This document shows, one piece after another, positions 55,742 to 64,000 of a stretch of DNA of 64,000 nt. Source of the stretch: Exiguobacterium sp. J17977. GTDB lineage: Bacteria > Bacillota > Bacilli > Exiguobacteriales > Exiguobacteriaceae. The DNA lies in NCBI RefSeq assembly GCF_018616375.1, contig NZ_JAEQBB010000001.1, forward strand, positions 186,001-250,000, in the 5' to 3' direction. The notes beneath the pieces were generated by a model that saw nothing but the letters and a program-made list of their open reading frames with translations, was not told where the DNA came from and did no database searches. The position numbers and the translations under genes were made by a program. Every line of letters begins with the position of its first letter. Within the stretch, counting starts at the first letter, position 1.

Positions 55742-57339
55742 GTCAGGCATTTACCGAATCGCTTCAAACTAATTTTGATATCGATTTGAATGAGTCACCG
55801 AAATTGGAGGAATCTCACCTTCAAATTTTGATGAAGCAATATAAAGAGATCGCTTTCACAAAAGTCATTCAAGAATTCGGGCTCGGTCCATTTTTGAACG
55901 ATTACCAAAATGGCGGGAACGTGACGACACTCCATAACGCGAAAGAAGGCGTTTTTACCAACGATAAAGATAAAGAAATAGAAAATCGTTTCTCTCGAGA
56001 ATATTCTAAAAAAACACGTAATGACATATATGAGAAAGATTTTTCGAAGATGCGCGCAAAGGAATTTAAAGAAAGTGATTCCATTACGGATGCATATACA
56101 GGTCGGACATTGAACAAAGATGGACAAGCCCACCGTGACCATGTCGTGTCGGCTTCGGAAATTCATCAAAACGATGAGGCCCGTCTCTATATGACCGACG
56201 AAGAACGAGGCAAGATGGCAGTCGATGAGCAGAACTTGGCCTGGACGAACGGAAGCCTCAATCAGTCAAAAGGGGACAAGGATTTTAAAGTCTGGCTCGA
56301 TTCACCGAACCCGAAAGACCCGACTCAGACGAACCGAGACCGCTATGGCGTGGACGAACAGGCTGCGATGGAGAAATATATCGAGGCCAAGAAACATGTC
56401 AAAAAGTCCGTCACGAAAGCGAAACACACCTACTATGCAAAGAATCTGGCGAAAACTGGAGCGAGCCAAGGACTACGGGTCGGAGCGAAACAAGCGATTG
56501 GGCTGTTTCTCTACGAGTTGCAACACATCTTGTTCAAGGAGCTAAAGGGATTCTTCAAGTCGTTTAAACAGTTCACGAATTGGGACGCGCGGATTGAAGC
56601 GTTCAAACAATGTTTAGAGCGTGTCTATGTTCATATGATGCAACAGATGAAGCGGTTTGCCACAGCGTTCAAAGACGGCTTCATCGGTGGGTTTATGGGG
56701 AATCTGTTGACGGTGTTCATCAACACGTTCATGACGACGTCGAAGAATTTGGCGCGTCTGATCAATGACGGTGTGACCGGGTTATGGAGTGCGTTCAAGT
56801 TGTTGTGCCAACCACCCGAAGGCATGACGTCGCAGACGGCCATCAAAGAAGCGACAAAGCTCGTCGTCGCAGCGGTGGCAACGACCGTCGGCGTATTATT
56901 GACAGAGTCATTCGTGACGTATCTACAAACAACACCGTTCGCAATGTTTGCCCAATTGATTGGTGGATTGATTGGCGGAATCCTGACCGGTATCGTCGTG
57001 GCCACGTTGATGTATGCAATTGATGAATTGGTCGCTTCGCTCCATAAATTGAATGAGTTGATGGATACGTTCAAAGAAGGGTTATATACGAATGCGGAGC
57101 AGGTGCGCGCCACATATGAGGCTGCGATCGCGATGATGCATGTAGAGTATCAGGCGGTGCTTCAAACCATCTTCCGACAATATGAGGAGTACCGACGGCT
57201 TTCGGCAATCGCCTTTGATGAAACGGAGCGAGTGAGCGTGCGTCTCGATGCGAGTGCCGAGTTGGCGGATTTACTCGACGTGCCGACGGATGATGTCATG
57301 CGGAATGCGGATGATGTCCGAAACTTTTTAAGAAGTTGA
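55738..57339 (+). CDS. HNH-type nuclease with C-terminal membrane domain
   Basis: A 533-residue protein. Residues about 115-180 carry a cysteine-free HNH-like core: DAYTGRTL, RDHVVSASEIH (Asp134, His135) and NLAWTNGSLNQSKGD (Asn166, Asn175, Lys178). The second half is amphipathic and hydrophobic, with membrane-like stretches near 305-330 and 370-435 (TIGVLL-like and IGGLIGGILTGIV). A nuclease joined to a membrane domain, translated with a membrane-hairpin partner, suggests a defence or toxin effector that acts at the membrane. Function is inferred from motifs only. Confidence 0.72.
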   Translation: MSQAFTESLQTNFDIDLNESPKLEESHLQILMKQYKEIAFTKVIQEFGLGPFLNDYQNGGNVTTLHNAKEGVFTNDKDKEIENRFSREYSKKTRNDIYEKDFSKMRAKEFKESDSITDAYTGRTLNKDGQAHRDHVVSASEIHQNDEARLYMTDEERGKMAVDEQNLAWTNGSLNQSKGDKDFKVWLDSPNPKDPTQTNRDRYGVDEQAAMEKYIEAKKHVKKSVTKAKHTYYAKNLAKTGASQGLRVGAKQAIGLFLYELQHILFKELKGFFKSFKQFTNWDARIEAFKQCLERVYVHMMQQMKRFATAFKDGFIGGFMGNLLTVFINTFMTTSKNLARLINDGVTGLWSAFKLLCQPPEGMTSQTAIKEATKLVVAAVATTVGVLLTESFVTYLQTTPFAMFAQLIGGLIGGILTGIVVATLMYAIDELVASLHKLNELMDTFKEGLYTNAEQVRATYEAAIAMMHVEYQAVLQTIFRQYEEYRRLSAIAFDETERVSVRLDASAELADLLDVPTDDVMRNADDVRNFLRS

Positions 57340-57360
57340 TTTATGTATTGCTATAAAAAA

Positions 57361-57402
57361 AGTGTCTCTTGTTTCAATTCGAAACAGGAGACACTCTTTT
57401 TA
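57361..57402. terminator. Bidirectional terminator at the right border of the accessory island
   Basis: AGTGTCTCTTGTTTC (57361-57375) pairs with GAAACAGGAGACACT (57381-57395) with one G-U pair; T-run on the plus strand and AAAAAA/TTTTTT on the minus strand. Confidence 0.9.
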
Positions 57403-58092
57403 TTTTGTGTGCAATGAAGAAGACATCGCCTCTTCAAACCGCGCCGTAATCTGTTGCGGCCGTGTGATGGCACCGCCGACGACGACAGCGTGTGTACCGA
57501 GGTCCATGCAGAGTTTTGCCATCTCTGGCGTCAAGATGTTGCCTTCGGCGACGACCGGTTGTGTGACGTGATCGAGCACGTCTTTCAAAAACTTGAAGTC
57601 GTCGTGGAAGAGGAGCGAGCCGTTCGTCTCGGCCGTATAGCCGTGGAGCGTCGTCGAGATGTAGTCGAAGCCGAGTCGATCCGCTTCGATACAATCCTCA
57701 AGCGTCGCACAGTCGGCCATGAGGAGTTGATTCGGATAAATCGAACGGATGGCGTGGACGAGTTCTTGCAGCGTCATGTTGCCGGGACGCAGGCGGTGTG
57801 TCGCATCGAGGGCGATGACGTCGACGCCGACCTCGGTCAGCTCCTCGACTTCTTTCATCGTCGCCGTGATGAATACGTCGCTGTCCGCATAGTCGCGTTT
57901 GACGATCCCGATGATCGGCACGTTCACTTGCTGTTTGATTTCACGGATGTCTTTCGCCGAGTTGGCACGGATGCCTTTGGCGCCGCCTTGGACGGCCGCG
58001 ATGGCCATCCGGCCCATGATGAAATCGCTATGGAGCGGTTCATCCTCGAGTGCTTGGCACGAGACAATCAATCCGGTTGGTAAATCGGTCAT
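57400..58092 (-). CDS. nanE: N-acetylmannosamine-6-phosphate 2-epimerase
   Basis: A 230-residue TIM-barrel enzyme that converts ManNAc-6-P to GlcNAc-6-[57 protein letters not shown] and [10 protein letters not shown] are the family motifs, with the catalytic Lys in IVKRDY and Glu in AEGN. It starts 2 nt after the regulator gene ends. No sialic-acid lyase or kinase is nearby, so the imported sugar may be ManNAc or a related amino sugar delivered by the PTS. Confidence 0.93.
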   Translation of the reverse strand: MTDLPTGLIVSCQALEDEPLHSDFIMGRMAIAAVQGGAKGIRANSAKDIREIKQQVNVPIIGIVKRDYADSDVFITATMKEVEELTEVGVDVIALDATHRLRPGNMTLQELVHAIRSIYPNQLLMADCATLEDCIEADRLGFDYISTTLHGYTAETNGSLLFHDDFKFLKDVLDHVTQPVVAEGNILTPEMAKLCMDLGTHAVVVGGAITRPQQITARFEEAMSSSLHTK

Positions 58093-58094
58093 GT

Positions 58095-58904
58095 TTAATC
58101 ACTTCTTTCTTTAAGTCGGTCGAGCGCTTTCAGTGTTTTTAGATAATGCGCTTTTAAGTCTTCATTTGTTTCCATCAACGTCTTCGTCACCGCATCTGCT
58201 GTGAAGAGGAGCGGGAGCTGTGTGTTGATTAAGAACGCCTCGCCCGAAGCGCCGGCCGTCAGCAGTCGATGGTCGACGAGCTCGGCGAGCGGGGAGTGCT
58301 GATAGCCGACAAAGGCGATCGTCGTGCAGCCTGATTCTTTGGCGAGCTGGACGGCTTGGACGACCTCACGGCTCTCGCCGCTGTTCGAGAAGGCGATAAT
58401 CAAGTCGTCTTTCGTCGCGATCGAGGCGTCCATGACCATGCTGTGGCTATCGAACGCCGTCGTGGCGAGCAGTCCCATCCGCCGCAAGCGATACTCCATC
58501 TCTTGGGCGACGAGACCGGCGTTACCGAGCCCGTATAAGTGGACCGAACGGCAACGTCGGATATGGTCGCAGATGGCGAGGAGTTCGTCTTGATCGATCA
58601 AATGGGCGGTCGTCTGAATCAATTCGATATACGACCGCTGCATCGGTTCGAGGGACGTCGCCGTCTGGGGCAAGTTCGTTTCCGTCAATGTCTTTTGCAT
58701 CATGAGCTTCAGTGCCGAATAGCTACCGACCCCAATCGTTTTACAGAACCGGGTCACGGTCCCAGGTGACGTTTGGATGGCTTGCGCCAACTCGGTGATC
58801 GTCAACTCGATGGCGTCGTTCATATTTGTCATGAGGTAATCGGCAATCTTTTTCTCACTGTCCGTCATCTCTGGATAGACGTCTTTCATTTGTTCCCACA
58901 CGGC
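58095..58904 (-). CDS. MurR/RpiR family transcriptional regulator
   Basis: A 269-residue regulator: N-terminal RpiR helix-turn-helix ([35 protein letters not shown], shown in part) and a C-terminal SIS sugar-phosphate domain ([33 protein letters not shown]). I use GTG 58904, 7 nt after GGAGGG; the frame extends to TTG 58919. It lies between the EIICB and nanE genes and should respond to ManNAc-6-P or GlcNAc-6-P. The paired half-sites at 60490-60547 are its probable operator. Confidence 0.9.
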   Translation of the reverse strand, partial: AVWEQMKDVYPEMTDSEKKIADYLMTNMNDAIELTITELAQAIQTSPGTVTRFCKTIGVGSYSALKLMMQKTLTETNLPQTATSLEPMQRSYIELIQTTAHLIDQDELLAICDHIRRCRSVHLYGLGNAGLVAQEMEYRLRRMGLLATTAFDSHSMVMDASIATKDDLIIAFSNSGESREVVQAVQLAKESGCTTIAFVGYQHSPLAELVDHRLLTAGASGEAFLINTQLPLLFTADAVTKTLMETNEDLKAHYLKTLKALDRLKERSD

Positions 58905-58925
58905 TGTTCCCTCCAACACAATTCG

Positions 58926-60467
58926 TTATTCGCCCCGGCCTAACGCCTCTTGGACTTCATTCTTAATAATTGTAACAGAAGGACCGTAAATTACTTGAAT
59001 CCCATTTCCTTTTTGCACGACCCCGTGGGCGCCCGTCGCCTTCAACAAATCCTCGCGGACGTGTTGGTGGTCGTTGACGGTGACGCGGAGGCGCGTCGCA
59101 CAGCAGTCGACCGTATCGATGTTGGCATCTCCGCCGAGCGCGGCAATGATGGCTGTCGTGCGGTCTGATGCGTCGACGTCGGCTGCTTTCACAGCTGTCT
59201 CGTCTGAACGTCCCGGCGTCATGAAGTTGAACTTCGTGATGAGGAAGCGGAACGTCACGTAGTAGAGCAAGAACCAGAAGGCACCGATGACCGGTACGAG
59301 CATCCAGTTCGTCTTGTCATTTCCCTGTAAAATCCCGAATAAGATAAAGTCGATGAACCCACCTGAGAACGTTTGACCAATCGTGATCTCGAAGATGTGG
59401 GCCATCATGAAGGCGAGCCCGTCAAAGATGGCGTGGACCAAGTAGAGGACAGGCGCCACGAACAAGAAGGCGAACTCGAGCGGTTCGGTGATCCCCGTCA
59501 AGAATGACGTGAGAGCCGCCGAGAACAAGAGACCGAAGACGACTTTCTTCTGTTCCGGTTTCGCACAGTGATACATGGCGAGCGCGGCACCGAGCAGACC
59601 GAACATCATCGTGATGAAGCGACCTGACATGAAGCGGGCCGTGCCTTCATAGAACTGCGTCGTGCTCGGGTCGGCGAGCTGGGCGAAGAAGATTTTCTGC
59701 GTCCCTTCAATCAACGTCCCGTCGATGACCATTGAGCCCCCGAGGCCGGTCGTCCAAAACGGGATGTAGAAGATGTGGTGCAACCCGAACGGTCCGAGCA
59801 TCCGGAGCACGAAGCCGTAGATGAATGTCCCGATGTAACCGGTCTTGTCGACGAGTCCGCCGAGCGAGAAGATACCGCTTTGGACCGTCGGCCAGATGAA
59901 GTAGAGCCCAATTCCGACCCCGATGGCGACGAACGACGTGATGATCGGCACGAAGCGCGATCCACTGAAGAAGCCGAGGAACTGCGGCAGCACTTGCTTG
60001 TTGTAACGGTTATGCAAGAGCGCCGTCACGATCCCGATTAAAATCCCGCCGAAGACTCCGGTCTCGAGCGTTTGAATCCCGAGCGCCATCCCTTGGCCGG
60101 CACTGGCGAGATCCGTCTCCATCAACTCACCCGTGATTTGAAGCATGGCGTTGATGGTGGCGTTCATGATCAAATAGCCGAGCATGGCGGCGAGTCCGGC
60201 CGTCCCTTTATCCGACTTGGCGAGCCCTACCGCGACCCCGATCGCGAACAGAACAGCCAAGTTGGCGAAGACGATCGACCCGGCAGCGGCCATGATGGTG
60301 AACAAATGCTGGAGCCAGGTGATGTCGAGGAATGGATACGCCTGGACCGTGTTCGGGTTCGAGAGCGCACCTCCGATCCCGAGTAATAGTCCCGCAGCAG
60401 GTAAGACTGCGATGGGCAACATAAATGATTTCCCGAATTGTTGTGCCCGTTCGAATAGACGTGACAT
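58926..60467 (-). CDS. PTS EIICB transporter, glucose/N-acetylhexosamine superfamily
   Basis: A 513-residue transporter. The EIIC membrane domain covers about residues 1-400, with GITEPLEFAFLFVAP the sugar-binding loop, and EIIB covers about 430-513, with the phosphorylated Cys in TVDCCATRLR. No EIIA domain is fused, so a separate or borrowed EIIA is needed. As its operon contains nanE, the likely substrate is an amino sugar such as ManNAc, but glucose- or maltose-type cannot be excluded. ATG 60467 follows AGGGGGATTTATCTC; the frame is open to 60530. Confidence 0.9.
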   Translation of the reverse strand: MSRLFERAQQFGKSFMLPIAVLPAAGLLLGIGGALSNPNTVQAYPFLDITWLQHLFTIMAAAGSIVFANLAVLFAIGVAVGLAKSDKGTAGLAAMLGYLIMNATINAMLQITGELMETDLASAGQGMALGIQTLETGVFGGILIGIVTALLHNRYNKQVLPQFLGFFSGSRFVPIITSFVAIGVGIGLYFIWPTVQSGIFSLGGLVDKTGYIGTFIYGFVLRMLGPFGLHHIFYIPFWTTGLGGSMVIDGTLIEGTQKIFFAQLADPSTTQFYEGTARFMSGRFITMMFGLLGAALAMYHCAKPEQKKVVFGLLFSAALTSFLTGITEPLEFAFLFVAPVLYLVHAIFDGLAFMMAHIFEITIGQTFSGGFIDFILFGILQGNDKTNWMLVPVIGAFWFLLYYVTFRFLITKFNFMTPGRSDETAVKAADVDASDRTTAIIAALGGDANIDTVDCCATRLRVTVNDHQHVREDLLKATGAHGVVQKGNGIQVIYGPSVTIIKNEVQEALGRGE

Positions 60468-60489
60468 GAGATAAATCCCCCTTAAAATT

Positions 60490-60547
60490 ATTTTCACCTG
60501 AATCATAATATGAAAAATATTTTTATGCAAGCGTTTACGGTGAAAAT
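60490..60547 (-). promoter_or_regulatory. Promoter, CcpA-like site and paired half-sites of the nanE operon
   Basis: Minus-strand promoter TTGCAT-N17-TATGAT. A cre-like site (60526-60539, TGCAAGCGTTTACG on plus) overlaps the -35. ATTTTCACC (60490-60498) and GGTGAAAAT (60539-60547) form a perfect 9-bp inverted repeat that flanks the promoter, fitting a looping or two-site repressor such as MurR. Confidence 0.6.
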
Positions 60548-60597
60548 CTTTTTAACAAAAAACGAACCAGTCAACGGGACCGGTTCGATTCGCATGC

Positions 60598-62055
<1,458 letters not shown>

Positions 62056-62086
62056 TCAGATAGAGGAGGGACGAGCCCTCCCACAT

Positions 62087-64000
62087 TTATTCGTTGATGA
62101 CAAACAAGGCTTCGCCTGAGCGAACGCTTGCGGCACGGCTCGGAGAAATCACTTTTCGGTTCGTGACGATGACCGGTGTCGTGAGGGCACGGCCAGAGCG
62201 TTTGATTGCGTCGAGGTCGAACTCAATCAACAGCTGTCCTTTCTCGACGAACTCGCCTTGCGTGACGTGTGCCTTGAAGTGTTTGCCTTCGAGTTGGACC
62301 GTGTCCATACCGATATGGATGAGCACCTCGGCTCCTGTCTCGGTCGTGATGCCGATGGCGTGATGTGTCGGGAAGAGGGCAGACACCGTACCCGAGACAG
62401 GAGCGACGAGCTTGCCTTCCGTCGGTTCGATGGCAACGCCTTGACCGAGCGAGCCCGATGAGAAGGCGACGTCCGAGATGTCTTTCAAGTTAACGACGTT
62501 CCCCGCGAGCGGGCTAAGGATTTGTTCTTGGCCGACTTTCGTGGCTGATACTTCTTGTGAGACCGGTGTGACTTCTGGTTGTGACGTTGCGGCGACCGCT
62601 TTATTGACGCCACCGAACAAGTACGTCAAGACGAAACCGACGACGAAGGCGACGGCCGTCCCGATGAGTGAGCCGTAGAAGCCGGTCGTGATGCCTTCCG
62701 GTGAGATGTTCGACGGGTAACCGAAGACGCCGAGACCACCGATGATATAAACTTGCGTGCCCATGACACCCATGATTCCACCACCGACGGCACCACCGAT
62801 ACAGCTCATGATGAACGGTTTTTTAAGTGGGAGCGTGACCCCATAAATGGCTGGCTCAGTGACACCGAAAATGCCTGAGATGAAGGCCGGAATCGAGAGC
62901 GTTTTGATTTTTTGATTTTTGATTCGGAGGAAGACTGCGAGTACGGCACCGATTTGCGCGAATGAGGCCGCGAAGACGAGTGCGAGTACAGGGTCAGCCC
63001 CGAGTGACGTTAAGTTGTTGATGGCGACCGGGACGAGTCCCCAGTGAAGGCCGAAGATGACGAATACTTGCCAGAGACCACCGAGGAAGATCCCGGCGAT
63101 GAGTGGGCTCAAATTGTAGACAGCGACCGTGGCGCTACCGAGCAACATCCCAGCCCAAGTCGCGATCGGTCCGATCAAGATGAACGTGAGCGGGACGATG
63201 ATGAGCAATGTCAATAACGGAACGATGAACATTTTGATGACGTCCGGGATGACCGTCTTCAAGAACTTCTCAAGCTTCGCTGCGAAGAACGCCGCGACGA
63301 TGATTGGAATGACCGATGTCGAGTATGTCATCAAGATGACCGGCACACCGAGGAACGTGATATGAATCGGTGACTCGAACATCGTGCCGGCGAAGACGGT
63401 GTAGAGCGGATCACCGGCCGTGAGCGTCGACAGCGTCGGATAGACGAGCGCCGCCCCGATGGCCATCCCGATGAATGGACTGCCGCCGAACTTCTTAATG
63501 GCCGTATAGCCGAGGAAGATTGGGAAGAAGTAGAACAGCGAATCGCCGATGGCGTTCAACAGCTGATACGTGCCGGATGTGGCGTCGAGCCAACCGAGGG
63601 CGACGAAGAGGGCGTTGAACCCTTTGATCATCCCGGTCGCGGCCAAGACGCCGAGGACAGGGGTGAAGATGCTAGAGATGATATCGATGAACCGGCTGAA
63701 CAATGATCCTTTCGGGCCTTCCTCTTCTTCAATCGGTGACTGGTTTTGGAAACCGCCGACTTCGACGACCGCTTTATACACGTCCGGGACGTGGTTGCCG
63801 ATGACGACCTGGTATTGACCGCCGCTCTTCATGACGGTGACGACACCGTCCATATTTTTGATGGCTTCCGTGTTGGCCTTGCTTTCGTCTTTTAATTTGA
63901 AGCGCAAACGGGTGATACAGTGGACGACGCTGTTGACGTTCTCTTTGCCGCCGACTTGTTGGATAATGTCGCGTGCGAGCTGTTCATACTTCATGTCCAT
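62087..64000 (-). CDS. PTS beta-glucoside EIIBCA transporter
   Basis: At least 637 residues, reaching the right edge with an ATG exactly at position 64000 (a second ATG at 63994), so the true start and leader cannot be checked. Domain order EIIB (Cys in VVHCITRLRF, about residue 28), EIIC (about 100-455), EIIA (about 480-637, with the phosphorylated His in LIHIGMDT). This is the BglP type for aryl- and alkyl-beta-glucosides. It is followed by the matching phospho-beta-glucosidase; its EIIA may also serve the EIICB protein nearby. Confidence 0.92.
   Translation of the reverse strand: MDMKYEQLARDIIQQVGGKENVNSVVHCITRLRFKLKDESKANTEAIKNMDGVVTVMKSGGQYQVVIGNHVPDVYKAVVEVGGFQNQSPIEEEEGPKGSLFSRFIDIISSIFTPVLGVLAATGMIKGFNALFVALGWLDATSGTYQLLNAIGDSLFYFFPIFLGYTAIKKFGGSPFIGMAIGAALVYPTLSTLTAGDPLYTVFAGTMFESPIHITFLGVPVILMTYSTSVIPIIVAAFFAAKLEKFLKTVIPDVIKMFIVPLLTLLIIVPLTFILIGPIATWAGMLLGSATVAVYNLSPLIAGIFLGGLWQVFVIFGLHWGLVPVAINNLTSLGADPVLALVFAASFAQIGAVLAVFLRIKNQKIKTLSIPAFISGIFGVTEPAIYGVTLPLKKPFIMSCIGGAVGGGIMGVMGTQVYIIGGLGVFGYPSNISPEGITTGFYGSLIGTAVAFVVGFVLTYLFGGVNKAVAATSQPEVTPVSQEVSATKVGQEQILSPLAGNVVNLKDISDVAFSSGSLGQGVAIEPTEGKLVAPVSGTVSALFPTHHAIGITTETGAEVLIHIGMDTVQLEGKHFKAHVTQGEFVEKGQLLIEFDLDAIKRSGRALTTPVIVTNRKVISPSRAASVRSGEALFVINE

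Noticed and set aside
57454-58083. Rightward 209-codon frame over nanE
   Set aside because: Antisense shadow; nanE has all catalytic motifs.
62064-62083. GGAGGG/CCCTCC hairpin between the EIIBCA and GH1 genes as a terminator
   Set aside because: The stem is short and has no U-run, and the two genes belong to one pathway, so at most partial termination or processing is expected.

Overview
The window looks like a chromosomal segment of a low-to-moderate GC, Gram-positive member of the Bacilli. Exiguobacterium is my best guess. This is inferred from AmaP/Asp23 stress operons, LytR-CpsA-Psr proteins, a BY-kinase exopolysaccharide locus, LacI/CcpA-type operator sites and strong AGGAGG-like ribosome binding sites; no rRNA or marker gene is present to prove it. 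I see no rRNA, tRNA, CRISPR array or insertion sequence.

Region 1 (1-11.6 kb) is stress and housekeeping. It holds a truncated membrane protein with a SigB-like promoter and two paralogous amaP-DUF2273-asp23 operons about 6 kb apart, the second behind a very good SigB-type promoter. Between and after them lie a glutamate-synthase-domain protein, a GGDEF protein, an MFS exporter, a flavodoxin-fold oxidoreductase, a DUF1643 protein and a short-form 6-phosphogluconate dehydrogenase.

Region 2 (11.6-30.1 kb) is the cell surface. Two LCP ligases flank a YihY-type membrane protein. They are followed by a GH13-like protein that seems to have lost its catalytic residues, a small membrane protein, galE, and an SH3-like membrane protein. 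Then comes a long exopolysaccharide operon: Wzz-like regulator, BY-kinase, PHP phosphatase, galU, priming glycosyltransferase, GT4, EpsG-like polymerase, GT2, pyruvyl transferase, Wzx flippase and a nitroreductase. From galU onward the operon turns markedly AT-rich, suggesting acquisition as a block.

Region 3 (30.1-46.4 kb) starts with a tyrosine recombinase coupled to a sigma-70-like protein. A galactoside-utilisation locus follows: an ABC importer with GH43, GH2 and GH43 enzymes runs leftward, and galK-galE-galT-galM-galR plus a second galM runs rightward. Two near-identical operator sites sit exactly 22 nt before the first start codon of each divergent operon, so one LacI-family repressor (or CcpA) probably controls both.

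Region 4 (46.5-57.4 kb) is an accessory, defence-like island between galM and nanE, bounded by strong bidirectional hairpins. It contains a Septu-like ATPase/HNH pair, a tightly coupled three-gene cassette (PH/TerB-like membrane protein, 501-residue unknown protein, PD-(D/E)XK nuclease), a divergent membrane-anchored transglutaminase-like protein, and a two-gene unit (alanine/glycine-rich membrane protein plus a cysteine-free HNH-type nuclease with a membrane tail). The three-gene cassette and the HNH-membrane pair are the best candidates for an undescribed system.

Region 5 (57.4-64 kb) is sugar phosphotransferase metabolism: nanE, an RpiR/MurR regulator and an EIICB transporter under a promoter overlapped by a CcpA-like site and flanked by inverted half-sites, then a 6-phospho-beta-glucosidase and its EIIBCA transporter, which reaches the right edge.
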